Shown: positions 25,409 through 34,359, counted from the stretch's first letter. The stretch: DNA of 64,000 nt from JAAYZQ01 sp034428935 (GCA_034428935.1 DAOUHB010000204.1:1-64000); one strand, 5' to 3'. Translations and numbers: made by a program. Notes: generated by a model not told the origin, from the letters alone.

Positions 25409-26472
25409 GCCTTCTTGGCGGCCAGGCGCTCGCCCAGGATGCCGGTAGGCCTGAAGATCAAGATCAGAACCAACATGAGAAAGGCCAGCGCATCCTTGAG
25501 CTGGTAAGGAGCAGGAATGCCCAGGCCGTCGAGGACCAGGTTAGGGAAGAGGGATTCGGCAATGCCCAGGAACATTCCGCCCAGCATGGCACCCACGACG
25601 TTGCCGATGCCGCCCAGCACGGCGGCGGTAAAGGCTTTCAAGCCGGGGAAAAAGCCCATGAAAAAGTGGACCTGCCGGAACAGCAGGACGTAAAAGATAC
25701 CGGCTGCGCCGGCCAGGGCCCCACCAATGAGAAAGGTAAAGACGATGATGCGATCCACGTCGATGCCCATCAGGGCTGCCGTGTCCTTGTCTTCGGAAAC
25801 GGCCTGCATGGCTTTGCCCACTTTCGTGCGCTGTACCAGGATATACAGCACGGCCAGGAAGACCATGGCGGCGACGATCACCAGCAGTTGCGATTTCAGA
25901 ATGCTGATCCCGGTGCCGGGGATGGTTGTTCTTCCCTGGAGCTGCGCGATTTCAGGATAGCCCTTGACCCCCGACCCAAAGAGGCCGAGGAAAGAGTACT
26001 GGAGGAAAAACGATGCGCCGATGGCTGTGATGAGGGGCACCAGGCGTGGGGCGCGCCTCAGCGGGCGGTAGGCAACTCGCTCCAGGAGCACGGCGACGCT
26101 GGTCGACACCGCCATGGCCGCCAGCAGCACAATGAGCAGGCCGAGGACCCAGTTCTGTTCGAACATGCCCGCATTCGCCAGGGCGGAAGCGACATAATAA
26201 CCGATAAAGGGACCGCTCATGAACACTTCGCCGTGCGCGAAATTGATCATTCGTAGGATGCCATACACCAGTGTATAGCCCAGGGCGATGAGAGCATAGA
26301 TGCTTCCCTGGGCCACGCCATAGATGCTCAGGTCGAGCCAATCCGCACCGGTGTACCTGCCGCCCATCAAGGTGCGAGTGACCCCCCAGACGACGACGGC
26401 CAACATCAAGAGCCCGATTACCCACATGACGACGGTCATGCCCGACACGCGTCTTTTCAGGCGTTGCAACAT
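25405..26472 (-). CDS. livH: ABC importer permease LivH
   Basis: A 355-residue permease with about eight to nine hydrophobic segments. The ATG at 26472 is supported by GAGGGAG eight bases upstream; a longer reading to 26568 has no ribosome binding site. Family motifs include GVAQGSIYALIALGYTLVYGILRMINFAHGE cut across residues ~55-85 (the N-terminal LivH signature), VGKAMQAVSEDKDTAALMGI (the EAA-like loop that contacts the ATPases) and LGGIGNVVGAMLGG. It forms the channel with LivM. It overlaps livM by four bases and follows the binding-protein gene by 120 bp. Confidence 0.93.
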   Translation of the reverse strand: MLQRLKRRVSGMTVVMWVIGLLMLAVVVWGVTRTLMGGRYTGADWLDLSIYGVAQGSIYALIALGYTLVYGILRMINFAHGEVFMSGPFIGYYVASALANAGMFEQNWVLGLLIVLLAAMAVSTSVAVLLERVAYRPLRRAPRLVPLITAIGASFFLQYSFLGLFGSGVKGYPEIAQLQGRTTIPGTGISILKSQLLVIVAAMVFLAVLYILVQRTKVGKAMQAVSEDKDTAALMGIDVDRIIVFTFLIGGALAGAAGIFYVLLFRQVHFFMGFFPGLKAFTAAVLGGIGNVVGAMLGGMFLGIAESLFPNLVLDGLGIPAPYQLKDALAFLMLVLILIFRPTGILGERLAAKKA

Positions 26473-26592
26473 CGACAATCTCCCTCGATTACAACGTATC
26501 AGCAGCAGGGGCGAGCACAGACGCCCGCCCCTGCCTGTCTCTACAAGTACAAACGGAGCCCGATCCAACCAAAGTGCGGCCGAACCAAAGCT

Positions 26593-27837
26593 TTAGGGCC
26601 AGATCTTGATCGGGTTGTTGCCCTCTTCTACGCCGGGGTTCCAGCTTTCCGGATCGGTGTCAACACCCTCATAGACGGCGATCTTTGGGTCCGCGCAGTC
26701 ACCCAGCTCATTGCAGGTGAGGTTGCCGGTCAGGCCCGGGTGGTCCTTCGTAGCGGCCATCGCAGCGTGCAGGGCCTTGCGCGGGATGAGCAGCGAGCCG
26801 TCCTCGCCCTGGATAGCGACCTTTTCGATGGCGGCAAAGATGATGCGGGCGCCGTCGTAGGCGTGGGCGTGGAATGGAGCCAGGGTCTTTTCGCCGTACT
26901 TGGTCTCGTGCTTGGCCAGAAATTCGCCATAGCCAGCACCAAAGGTCGAGAAGTCAGGGCTGGACCAGTTAAAGCCCATGGCCGCCGCGCCGGCCGCCTC
27001 CAGGAAGTCAGGCGAGAAGAGGCCGTCGGCACCGGACAACTGCACGTCTTCCAGACCGGCAACTTCACGGGCCTGCTTGGTGATCTGGCCACCCGCCTTG
27101 GTAAAGATCGGGTAGTAGATGAATTCAGGGCCGGTGGCAGCCAGACGGGTGAGCATGGGCTTCATATCGGTATCGTCGGGCCCCACGGCTTCCTGGGCCA
27201 CGATCTCGCCGCCCAGCTCCAGGAACCTGCTCGCAAAGACCTGCTGTAGCTGGTCGGCATAGATGCTGCCGTCGTGCACAGTGGCGGCCTTGGTGTAGCC
27301 CTGCTCGTAAGCATAGTCGGCCATGGCCGCGCCCTGGACGGTGTCGTTGGGGGCGGTGCGCATGTAGCACCAGTATTCGGGCGGCTTGTCTTCAGCCGTC
27401 AGGTCGGGGGCCGTGTTGGAAGGTGAGATCATGGGGATGCTGGCGCCACACACGATGGGGATAGCCGCGCGCGCCCCGCTGGAGCAGGTGGTACCGACAA
27501 TGGCCGCCAGTTTGGGATCGGCCACCATCTTGGTCGCGGCGGTTTGGCCGCCTTCGGCGCTGCACAGCTCATCCTCACCCACAAGCTCAATGGAGTGTCC
27601 AAGGATGTCACCCTGGTCTTCGACGGCGATCTCGCAACCGCGCTTGGTGTCGGTGCCGAGAGCGGCATCGCCTCCAGAGACGACAAACATCCAGCCCACG
27701 CGAATCGGATCATCCGGTCCGACTTCGACGCAGATATCTCCTTCGGGGCAGGTTAGCTCTGTGCCTGCCGCTCCACACGCCGCGAGAGCCATGGTCAGGA
27801 GCATAACGATCGTCAGCAGTCCAAATGCCTTTTTCAT
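26593..27837 (-). CDS. livJ: Liv-type periplasmic-binding lipoprotein
   Basis: A 414-residue solute-binding protein of the leucine-binding type I fold. The start at 27837 follows AAGGAGGAG by six bases. The signal peptide ends in a lipobox, LAAC, with Cys21 as the lipidated residue, so it is tethered outside the membrane. The mature protein shows the family pattern: DPIRVGWMFVVSGGDAALGTD, TAATKMVADPKLAAIVG, GASIPMISPSNTAPDL, then a second lobe with TKAATVHDGSIYADQLQQVF and GADGLFSPDFLEAAG. It delivers its ligand to LivHM. Ligand identity is not readable. First gene of the operon, behind the promoter at 27995-28023. Confidence 0.92.
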   Translation of the reverse strand: MKKAFGLLTIVMLLTMALAACGAAGTELTCPEGDICVEVGPDDPIRVGWMFVVSGGDAALGTDTKRGCEIAVEDQGDILGHSIELVGEDELCSAEGGQTAATKMVADPKLAAIVGTTCSSGARAAIPIVCGASIPMISPSNTAPDLTAEDKPPEYWCYMRTAPNDTVQGAAMADYAYEQGYTKAATVHDGSIYADQLQQVFASRFLELGGEIVAQEAVGPDDTDMKPMLTRLAATGPEFIYYPIFTKAGGQITKQAREVAGLEDVQLSGADGLFSPDFLEAAGAAAMGFNWSSPDFSTFGAGYGEFLAKHETKYGEKTLAPFHAHAYDGARIIFAAIEKVAIQGEDGSLLIPRKALHAAMAATKDHPGLTGNLTCNELGDCADPKIAVYEGVDTDPESWNPGVEEGNNPIKIWP

Positions 27838-27994
27838 TGAAGTCTCCTCCTTCAATTCTACAAACCTTGTGTCTTTGGGACCAGACTACAACGTGCGACC
27901 CCGTCTTGTGACAGTTACCACCCCCCTTCGTTTATCAAGGCCTGCGCGGCCGAGCTTGACGTTAGGTCTCCGGCCCGGAAAAAGACTGGCGCGG

Positions 27995-28023
27995 ATTATA
28001 GACTAGAGTGCCAGATTTGTCAA
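27995..28023 (-). promoter_or_regulatory. Consensus promoter of the liv operon
   Basis: Minus-strand TTGACA (28018-28023), 17 bp, TATAAT (27995-28000): all twelve bases match consensus. It leaves an untranslated leader of about 150 bases before livJ. Confidence 0.88.
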
Positions 28024-28102
28024 ATGCCCCCGAAAGACCCAGAATATGCTTCTTCTTGTTCGGGCCCTTTTGACCACTGTTTTATACTGTTCCAGTCGGC
28101 CA

Positions 28103-29824
28103 CTATTCCTGGGCGCGCTTGAGCTCCTCTTCGATCAGGACCCGCCGCAGAATCTTGCCCACCATCGTCTTTGGCAACTCGCTGCGAAACTCCACAAACT
28201 TGGGAACCTTGTAGGGCGCCAGGTTCTCCCGGCAATACTGGATCATCTCTTCTTCGGTGGCTGTCTCGCCCGGCTTGAGGACGACGTAGGCCTTTACCCT
28301 CTCGCCCTTTTCCTTGCCGACGGGAATGCCGGCCACGGCAGCTTCCAGGACCTTCGGGTGTTCGTACAGGACGTCTTCGACCTCGCGCGGATAGATGTTA
28401 AAGCCGCCGGCGCCAAGGATCATGTCCTTCTTGCGGTCCCGGATCTGGAAAAAGCCGTCGGTGTCCATGATGGCCATGTCGCCGGTGTGCAGCCAGCCCT
28501 CCCGCAGGACGTTGGCCGTTTCGGTGGGCATGTTCCAGTAGCCCTTCATGACCTGGGGCCCCTGAACGCACAACTCGCCCAGTTCGCCGGTCTCCAGGAT
28601 CTTTTCCCCGGTCTCCAGGTCCTTGATGGCGGCGAGGGTATCGGGGAAGGGGATGCCGATCCAGCTCCCTTTCTTGCGCTTGCCGTAGATGGGGTTGCAG
28701 TGCGTGACAGGTGTCGCCTCGCTCAGGCCGTAGCCTTCCACCAGCTTGCCGCCGGTGATCTTCTCGAAGGATTCCTGGACCTCGGGCGGCAGACCAGCCG
28801 CGCCGCTGATGCAAGCCCGGATGGAAGAGACGTCATAGTTCTTGACGTCGGGGTGGTTCGACACTGCCACGTACATGGCCGGTACGCCGGGAAAGAGCGT
28901 GGGCTTGTGCTTGTCGATGGACTTCAGCACGTGGTCGACGATCCGCGGGTTGGGGATCAGGATCAGGGCGGCGGCCAGGTAGACGCCCTGGTTCATGCAG
29001 ACCGTCATGGCATAGCTGTGGTAGAGAGGCAGGGCCGTCATCAGGATCTCTTGCCCCTCCTTGGAGTCGGCCATCCACCAGCGCACCTGCAGGGCGTTGG
29101 CCACCAGGTTGCAGTGGCTGAGCTGCGCTCCCTTGGAAACGCCAGTGGTGCCGCCGGTGTACATCAGCACGCCTGTATCATCGGGCACGACCTCCACCGG
29201 CTTGGGCTTGCGCTCGGCCTGGGCCAGGACATCCTGGAACCAATAGGTCTCGGCATCGCCCGAGATATCCTGGTAGTGACCCTCTTTCTTTTCCACGGCG
29301 ACGGTGAACAAGAACTTGAGGATGCCGGGGAAATATTCCTTGACGTTGGCCACCACGACCTTTTCGACACTGGTTTCGGCCCGGATCTGCTTGATGATGG
29401 GATAGGCCTGGCTGAAGGTGATGACCACCTTGCTGCCCGAGTCGTTGAGCTGGTGCTTCATCTCGCGGGCCACGTATTGGGGGTTGCAGGGTACGACGAT
29501 GCCACCCGCCATGAGCGTGGCATAGTAGGCAATGACAAATTGCGGGGTGTTGGGCAGATGGACCGCTACGCGATCCCCCTTTTTGACGCCGAGCCCCTGC
29601 AAGGCCGCTGCAAATCGCTCCGTGAGCTCCAATAGCCGTCCATAGGTCATCGTGCTGTCCATGAGCCGGTTGCCGAGGGGCGCGACGACGTTGCCATAGA
29701 TCAGCGCTGTCTTGTGGGGATACTTTTTGGCAGTGTCCTCCAAAAAGCGATGTACCGGCACCTGGGGATAATCAATGTGGGCCGGCACGCCAGGATCGTA
29801 CTCCTTGAGCCACGGTTTCTCCAT
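28103..29824 (-). CDS. fadD: Long-chain fatty-acid-CoA ligase
   Basis: A 573-residue adenylate-forming enzyme that activates a fatty acid with ATP and CoA. The P-loop-like motif YTGGTTGVSKGA lies at ~222-233. GYGLSEATPV, the DTDGFFQIRDRKKDMI hinge region and the C-terminal LPKTMVGKILRR with the catalytic lysine are all present. FNIYPREVEDVL is typical of the acyl-CoA synthetase group. There is no signal peptide. The ATG has AGGAGGAG upstream. It is transcribed alone from the promoter at 29886-29914 and should feed the beta-oxidation operon at 34.4-43.3 kb. Chain length cannot be read, but the family placement favours medium to long chains. Confidence 0.9.
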   Translation of the reverse strand: MEKPWLKEYDPGVPAHIDYPQVPVHRFLEDTAKKYPHKTALIYGNVVAPLGNRLMDSTMTYGRLLELTERFAAALQGLGVKKGDRVAVHLPNTPQFVIAYYATLMAGGIVVPCNPQYVAREMKHQLNDSGSKVVITFSQAYPIIKQIRAETSVEKVVVANVKEYFPGILKFLFTVAVEKKEGHYQDISGDAETYWFQDVLAQAERKPKPVEVVPDDTGVLMYTGGTTGVSKGAQLSHCNLVANALQVRWWMADSKEGQEILMTALPLYHSYAMTVCMNQGVYLAAALILIPNPRIVDHVLKSIDKHKPTLFPGVPAMYVAVSNHPDVKNYDVSSIRACISGAAGLPPEVQESFEKITGGKLVEGYGLSEATPVTHCNPIYGKRKKGSWIGIPFPDTLAAIKDLETGEKILETGELGELCVQGPQVMKGYWNMPTETANVLREGWLHTGDMAIMDTDGFFQIRDRKKDMILGAGGFNIYPREVEDVLYEHPKVLEAAVAGIPVGKEKGERVKAYVVLKPGETATEEEMIQYCRENLAPYKVPKFVEFRSELPKTMVGKILRRVLIEEELKRAQE

Positions 29825-29885
29825 CTTCTTCTCCTCCTTTGAGTAGAGCCCGCCCCCGCAGGAGCACCAAAGACGGTCTATGGTG

Positions 29886-29914
29886 AGTATACAAAAGACT
29901 CAGTTATTTGTCAA
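29886..29914 (-). promoter_or_regulatory. Promoter of fadD
   Basis: Minus-strand TTGACA (29909-29914), 17 bp, TATACT (29886-29891), 60 bases before the fadD start. No palindrome like that at the tetR promoter was seen. Confidence 0.85.
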
Positions 29915-29934
29915 GAACTGTACTGCCCTCTTTT

Positions 29935-30822
29935 TTACATAAGCTCCTCCTGTTGCGCCGCCTCCGCCTCGCCCTCCGGGGGCGGCTCGCCGTTCGGCGC
30001 TTCATCCGGCACCAGGCCGGCAAGGTAGGAGTGGATGAGGTGCATGCCTGAGAAGTGCCCCAGCGTGACGTAGGTGATGGGCATATCCGGGCCTAACAGC
30101 CGGCGGCGAATCTGGCGCGCCGAAAGCCCCTGTCCGTGGAGGGCTCGAACCTGCTCGCCCAGTTCTTGCAGGTAGGCTATCTTGTCCAGGAGGGGCTGCA
30201 CGCCTGTGCTCCGGACGCTGCCGCTGCCAGCAAAGATAGTGTGCACGGGCAGCTCGGCCATCCTCGACAACGAGGCAATGATGCCGTGAATGTCGTATCC
30301 CTGGCGCAGGGCCTGGTCCCTGCCGCCGATGTAGCTATCCCCGGTAAAGAGCCAGCCCCGCTCCGGTTCGAAGAGACAGATGTGATCCGGGCTGTGGCCG
30401 GGGGTGGGGATCACCTGAAAGCAAAAGTGCTTGGTGCGCACAACCTCGCCGATGGCCTCGCCCTGGCTGGGCCGGGGCCAGCCCCAGAACAGGCGGCGGT
30501 AGGGCTGGAGGGGCTGAAGCTTTGGATTTGTCAGGATGGGCAGGGCGAGGGGATGGGCCAGGATCTCGCAGCCCTTCATAGCCGCCACGGCGGCGTTGGC
30601 TCCGATGTGGTCTTCGTGGCTGTGAGTGTTCACAATCCGGGCAACGGGCCAATCTTTGACTGCCTGGGTGAGCTGGCGCGCGGTGTGGGCGCAGCCGGTG
30701 TCTACCAGCAATCCGTCGACCCAATACGCGGCCGTGAAATAGGCCGAGCGGCCCACCAGCTTGCGTGCCACGCGCAGCCTGATGACCTCCCCGTCGCCCG
30801 ATACCTTGTCGATCTGGATCAC
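29935..30822 (-). CDS. Metallo-beta-lactamase-fold hydrolase
   Basis: A 295-residue soluble protein with the MBL metal site THSHEDHIGANAAV (HxHxDH, residues ~85-98), PTPGHSPDHICLF for the next metal His, and FTGDSYIGG with the bridging Asp. The C-terminal part has a short HTH-like helical stretch (LSARQIRRRLLG) and an acidic tail. Family members include glyoxalase II, thioesterase-like and lactonase-like hydrolases; which of these it is cannot be told. The GTG at 30822 is chosen because GAGAGGAG precedes it. The gene starts 83 bp after the aminotransferase on the same strand and is probably co-transcribed with it. Confidence 0.8.
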   Translation of the reverse strand: MIQIDKVSGDGEVIRLRVARKLVGRSAYFTAAYWVDGLLVDTGCAHTARQLTQAVKDWPVARIVNTHSHEDHIGANAAVAAMKGCEILAHPLALPILTNPKLQPLQPYRRLFWGWPRPSQGEAIGEVVRTKHFCFQVIPTPGHSPDHICLFEPERGWLFTGDSYIGGRDQALRQGYDIHGIIASLSRMAELPVHTIFAGSGSVRSTGVQPLLDKIAYLQELGEQVRALHGQGLSARQIRRRLLGPDMPITYVTLGHFSGMHLIHSYLAGLVPDEAPNGEPPPEGEAEAAQQEELM

Positions 30823-30905
30823 CGTTGCTCTCCTCTCTTGCTGCTGCAGTGGGTGCCGGGCTGCCACACACAGCCCGGCGCACGAAAAGTCGCGGGCGAT
30901 CAGAT

Positions 30906-32138
30906 CTACAACTGTGCCATCTGCCGGGCCATCGCCCGGCCCAGGCGCTTGATCCCTTCTTCGATGATCTCGGGCCTGGAGTAGGAAAAGTTGAGCCGCA
31001 TACAGCAGCGCCCGTCGTTGCCTCCGGGATAGAAGGCGCGCCCGGGCACAAAGGCCACCTTTTCCTCCAGGGCTATCTTGAGCACGTCCTCGGCGTCCAC
31101 GTCCTCGGGCATGCGAACCCAGAGGAACAGTCCTCCCTGGGGCCGGGTCCAGCTGACACCCTTCGGAAAGTTCTCTTCCATGCAGCGCAGCATGACGTCG
31201 CGCCGCTCGCGATAGACCTGGCGGATCTGACGTACGTGAGCGCGCACCAGGCCGCGGCTACAGATATCGTAGGCCAGGAACTGGATGAGGCTGCTGGAGT
31301 GGAGGTCGCAGCCCTGCTTGGCCTGCACCAGCCTGGCAATGATCTTTTCGGGGCCCACGATCCAGCCCAGCCGCAACCCCGGCGACAGGGTCTTGGAGAA
31401 GGTGCTGAGATAGATCGTGTTTTCCTTGTGCATGGCAAAGATGGGGCAGATGTCCTCGCCCTCGAAGCGCAACTGGCCGTACGGGTCGTCTTCGATGATG
31501 AGGCAGCCATGCCTGGCCGCCAACTCGACCAGCCTGTAACGGCGTTCCAGGGGAATCGTGGTGCCGGCGGGGTTGTGAAAATTGGGCAGGACGTAGATGA
31601 ATTTAACCCCGGGGTTGGCCGCAAGGGCCTTTTCCAGCTCGTCCATGCGCATCCCGTCGTCGTCCAGGGGAACGGTAACGTACACGGGCTCGTAGGCGTC
31701 CCAGGCCTGGATGGCCCCCAGGTAGGTCGGCCGCCCGGTAATGATCTTGTCGCCCTCCTCGATAAAGATCCGGCCCAGCAGGTCGAGGGCCTGCTGCGAG
31801 CCGTTGGTGAAAAGGATGTTCTCCCGTTTGGCCGGAAGCTCGTACCTGGCCATGCTCTCAATAAGGTAGTCTTTCAGAGGCGCGTGCCCCTCCGTCGGCC
31901 CGTACTGCAGGGCCCGTTCCGCGTCGTGTTCGAGGACCCAGCGACAAGCTTCCTGGAAGTCGCGGACGGGAAAAAGCTCGGGCGCCGGCATGCCGCCGGC
32001 AAAGGAGATCATGTCCGGCTGCATGGTGTACTTCAGCAGCTCGCGAATGATCGAACTTTTCATCCGTTCCGTACGCCCGGCCAGAATCCGGTCCCAGTCG
32101 GTGGTGTACTGTCCGTCATACTCGCTCTGAAGCGTCAC
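30906..32138 (-). CDS. PLP-dependent class I/II aminotransferase (2-aminoadipate/aromatic type)
   Basis: A 410-residue fold-type I aminotransferase. LQYGPTEGHAPLKDYL, the FTNGSQQALDLLGRIF cofactor-binding region, PNFHNPAG, and EDDPYGQLRF are followed by TFSKTLSPGLRLGW with Lys249 as the Schiff-base residue. The sequence style is that of LysN / MocR-like aminotransferases acting on 2-aminoadipate, aromatic or branched-chain amino acids. No N-terminal GntR domain is present. The GTG start has a strong AAGGAGG six bases upstream. A terminator hairpin lies only ~40 bases ahead of the start and a strong promoter ~290 bases ahead, so expression may depend on read-through of a structured leader (32171-32425). 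Confidence 0.85.
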   Translation of the reverse strand: MTLQSEYDGQYTTDWDRILAGRTERMKSSIIRELLKYTMQPDMISFAGGMPAPELFPVRDFQEACRWVLEHDAERALQYGPTEGHAPLKDYLIESMARYELPAKRENILFTNGSQQALDLLGRIFIEEGDKIITGRPTYLGAIQAWDAYEPVYVTVPLDDDGMRMDELEKALAANPGVKFIYVLPNFHNPAGTTIPLERRYRLVELAARHGCLIIEDDPYGQLRFEGEDICPIFAMHKENTIYLSTFSKTLSPGLRLGWIVGPEKIIARLVQAKQGCDLHSSSLIQFLAYDICSRGLVRAHVRQIRQVYRERRDVMLRCMEENFPKGVSWTRPQGGLFLWVRMPEDVDAEDVLKIALEEKVAFVPGRAFYPGGNDGRCCMRLNFSYSRPEIIEEGIKRLGRAMARQMAQL

Positions 32139-32170
32139 GTAAAACCTCCTTGCATATGGGATTCAGTGGT

Positions 32171-32216
32171 AAACAAAAAGGGGCTTGACCTCTTTCCGAG
32201 TTGGGTCAAGCCCCTT
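32171..32216 (-). terminator. Intrinsic terminator ahead of the aminotransferase gene
   Basis: Minus strand: a 13-bp perfect stem (32178-32190 with 32204-32216) followed by a T-rich run (TTTTTGTTT). It sits ~33 bases before the GTG of the aminotransferase, the position expected of an attenuator or of the end of a small RNA. Confidence 0.85.
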
Positions 32217-32420
32217 CACGCACCTTCAGGCACCGAAGGAACGAAAGGATGCCGGCATAAATGACAAAGCCAGAGGACAGCAGGTGCCTGGGCAACTGTT
32301 CGCTCCTCCCTTTCACAACCACCCTGGGAGCCGCCCCAGGGATACGTGGTCTGCTCGCCTGGCCCTCTGCAAGCTCGTGGCAGCTGGGCTGCGATGCGTT
32401 CTGTCTTCAACGCGATGGGC
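32217..32420 (-). ncRNA. Highly structured leader or small RNA upstream of the aminotransferase
   Basis: The ~400-bp gap between the HAD gene and the aminotransferase holds no gene but a promoter (32427-32455), then a series of consecutive stems, then a terminator. Stems on the minus strand: H1 at 32396-32413 (5 bp), H2 at 32362-32389 (two 4-bp helices with an internal loop), H3 at 32319-32349 (7 bp plus 3 bp around a bulge) and H4 at 32227-32290 (8-bp closing stem with an inner 10-base palindrome). The transcript would be about 250 bases. It may be a riboswitch-like attenuator of the aminotransferase or an independent RNA. It does not match any riboswitch consensus I can recall. Confidence 0.5.
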
Positions 32421-32426
32421 AGACCC

Positions 32427-32455
32427 ATTATACACTGGTTTGCTCCAGAGATCAA
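32427..32455 (-). promoter_or_regulatory. Promoter of the structured leader RNA
   Basis: Minus-strand TTGATC (32450-32455), 17 bp, perfect TATAAT (32427-32432). It lies ~90 bp downstream of the HAD stop and ~290 bp upstream of the aminotransferase start. Confidence 0.72.
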
Positions 32456-32545
32456 CTGCCGGCGTGGCTTGATCCATGGCTTGTTGCGATCCAGGATCAC
32501 GCTGTCCGCTGGCTGCCGCACATGCCAGGGCAGGCTGCCCGCCTG

Positions 32546-33241
32546 TCAGCCCGCGGCGCGGTCCGTGCGCAATGCCGTCTGCTCGCCTGCGGCTCCGATG
32601 GTCTCCAGCACGTGTCCAATCTCTTCGACGCGGGACAGGACGTGGTCCACGATATCGGGTACGGGGTTCTTCTGGCCCCCGGCGCTCCCGGCGACGAGGA
32701 CGGTGACCATGCCTGCCTTCTTGGCCGGCTCCAGGTTGCGGACGTTGTCTTCGACCAGGATACATTCGGCAGGCTCCAGCCCGAGCAGCTCGCAGATGCG
32801 GCCGTAGGCTGTGGCCACGGGTTTGCTCTCGTAGTCCATATCGCGGATGTCGACGACCCGGTCAAAGTGGGAGCGGATGCCCAGGACCGCCAGCACGGCC
32901 TCGGCGTGCTCCCGGGAGGCGTTGGTAAAGACCACCTTTTGCTGGCGGATTCCGGCCAGGACGGCGTCCAGCTCGTTATTGGGCTGGAGGTGATTCTCCA
33001 GGCGGATGTCGTGGACAAAGGCCAGGTACTCGTCGGCGTCGATGTCGTGGTTGATTTGCAGCCCGCGCATGGTGGTGCCATAGGTGAGAAAATAGTCCCG
33101 GCGAAGCTCGTCGGCTTCCTCGGGCGTAAGGTGCAAGCGCGTGCAGAGGTAGCACATCATCTGCAATCGAATCTGGTCCATGACCCCCGAGTTTGATGGA
33201 TAGAGGGTGTCGTCCAGGTCAAAGAGAATTGCTCGAATCAT
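32546..33241 (-). CDS. HAD hydrolase, pyrimidine 5'-nucleotidase-like
   Basis: A 231-residue HAD phosphatase. Motif I is FDLDDTLYPSNSG (residues ~7-19), with the nucleophile and general acid Asp pair. Motif II is VVFTNASREHAEAVL, motif III includes ESKPVATAYGRI with Lys, and motif IV is CILVEDNVRNLEPAKKAG. The DLDDTLYP start is typical of the SDT1/PynA-type pyrimidine 5'-nucleotidases and related HADs. The last ~15 residues are a low-complexity tail. It overlaps the dehydratase stop in an ATGA arrangement, so the two are coupled. The natural substrate is uncertain: UMP/CMP are possible by family, and metabolite-repair roles are common. Confidence 0.8.
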   Translation of the reverse strand: MIRAILFDLDDTLYPSNSGVMDQIRLQMMCYLCTRLHLTPEEADELRRDYFLTYGTTMRGLQINHDIDADEYLAFVHDIRLENHLQPNNELDAVLAGIRQQKVVFTNASREHAEAVLAVLGIRSHFDRVVDIRDMDYESKPVATAYGRICELLGLEPAECILVEDNVRNLEPAKKAGMVTVLVAGSAGGQKNPVPDIVDHVLSRVEEIGHVLETIGAAGEQTALRTDRAAG

Positions 33242-34221
33242 AGGGTATCTTTCTCGGCCATGATCTGCCGCAGCAGGGATGCGTCCAGGTTGCGGCCGGT
33301 GAGGATGGCTACCACCCGGCGGTCCTGAACCTGGAGTTGCCCGCTGAGGAGGGGTGCGACGGCGATGGCCCCTGAGCCTTCGACAATCAGGCCCTCATGC
33401 CCGGCGAGCCAGGCCACTGCCCGGCGCACGTCCACCTCGGGCACGACCACGATCTCGTCGACCAGGTTGCGGGCGATCTCGAAGGGCAGCCGCCCAAAGC
33501 CCCCGGCCAGACCGTCGCAGATGGTGGGGCCGGCCGGATAGGTTTCGTATGGGCGGCCGTCCCGCAGAGAGAGATGGGCGGACGGAGAGGCCTCCGGCTG
33601 GAGGCCGACGATGCGCACGCCGGGCTGGATCGCCCGCGCCGCCACGGCGATGCCGGCGATGAGCCCGCCGCCGCCCACGGGCACCAGGAGCAGGCCGACG
33701 CCGGGGACATCCTCCAGGATCTCGAAGCCGGCGGTACCCTGCCCGGCAATGATCGCCGGGTCGTCGTAGGCCGACAGGTAGAGGGCACCTCGCTCCAGGG
33801 CGTGCGCCTCGGCGAGGGCGTGGGTCGCGTCATAATCGGCGCCTGCCACGTGCAGGTCGCAGCCCAGGGCGGCCAGCCGCTGTACCTTGTTGGCGGCGGC
33901 CGTCTCGGGCACAAAGATGGTCACCGGCGGCACGTCCCGATCGGCGAGCAGGGCGCGGGCAGCGTAGGCGATCCCCAGCCCGTGGTTGCCTGCCGAGGCG
34001 GTGACCGCGCCCCGTGCCAGGTCGCCGGGGGAAAGACTGGCGAGCTTGTTCAGGGCGCCGCGCACCTTGAAGGAGCCTGTGACCTGCCAGCATTCCGGCT
34101 TCAGGTAGACCGGGGCGCCCACCCGCCGGCTCAGTGACTCGCTGTGGAGCAGGGGCGTGTGCCAGGCGTAACGGCCTATCACCTGCCGCGCAGCGAGGAT
34201 GTCCGAGAGCGTTACCGGCAT
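33238..34221 (-). CDS. Threonine/serine dehydratase-like PLP enzyme
   Basis: A 327-residue fold-type II PLP enzyme. The Schiff-base lysine is Lys52 in TGSFKVRGALNKL. The phosphate-binding and cofactor motif TASAGNHGLGIAYAAR and a glycine loop VPVGGGGLIAGIA follow, as in catabolic threonine dehydratase, serine racemase and related deaminases. No C-terminal ACT domain is present, so isoleucine feedback is not expected. It would convert threonine to 2-oxobutanoate, or serine to pyruvate, with release of ammonia. The start codon has only a weak ribosome binding site. Promoter at 34276-34304. The downstream HAD gene overlaps it by four bases. Confidence 0.85.
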   Translation of the reverse strand: MPVTLSDILAARQVIGRYAWHTPLLHSESLSRRVGAPVYLKPECWQVTGSFKVRGALNKLASLSPGDLARGAVTASAGNHGLGIAYAARALLADRDVPPVTIFVPETAAANKVQRLAALGCDLHVAGADYDATHALAEAHALERGALYLSAYDDPAIIAGQGTAGFEILEDVPGVGLLLVPVGGGGLIAGIAVAARAIQPGVRIVGLQPEASPSAHLSLRDGRPYETYPAGPTICDGLAGGFGRLPFEIARNLVDEIVVVPEVDVRRAVAWLAGHEGLIVEGSGAIAVAPLLSGQLQVQDRRVVAILTGRNLDASLLRQIMAEKDTL

Positions 34222-34275
34222 GGGCTTTTCTCACCACGGCGGGAGCGTCGTTTCTTCTGGCCTCTCATAGGTGCA

Positions 34276-34304
34276 ATGATAGCACAACCAGGGCAGATTG
34301 GCAA
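34276..34304 (-). promoter_or_regulatory. Promoter of the dehydratase-HAD operon
   Basis: Minus-strand TTGCCA (34299-34304), 17 bp, TATCAT (34276-34281), 55 bases before the start at 34221. Confidence 0.7.
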
Positions 34305-34335
34305 ACAAAAGGGCCAGGAGCCCGGCGACAATGCA

Positions 34336-34359
34336 AGGGGCGCACGATTGTGCGCCCCT
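34336..34359 (-). terminator. Hairpin at the end of the beta-oxidation operon
   Basis: A 10-bp perfect stem with a 4-base loop, about 60 bases after the etfA stop. No T-run follows on the minus strand, so termination may be inefficient or factor-assisted. Confidence 0.5.

Noticed and set aside
32310..32330. AGGGTGG on the minus strand as a possible T-box in the aminotransferase leader
   Set aside because: The rest of the T-box core (NACCGCG) is missing, the match lies ~100 bases from the terminator rather than in an antiterminator, and the bases form a good local stem instead.
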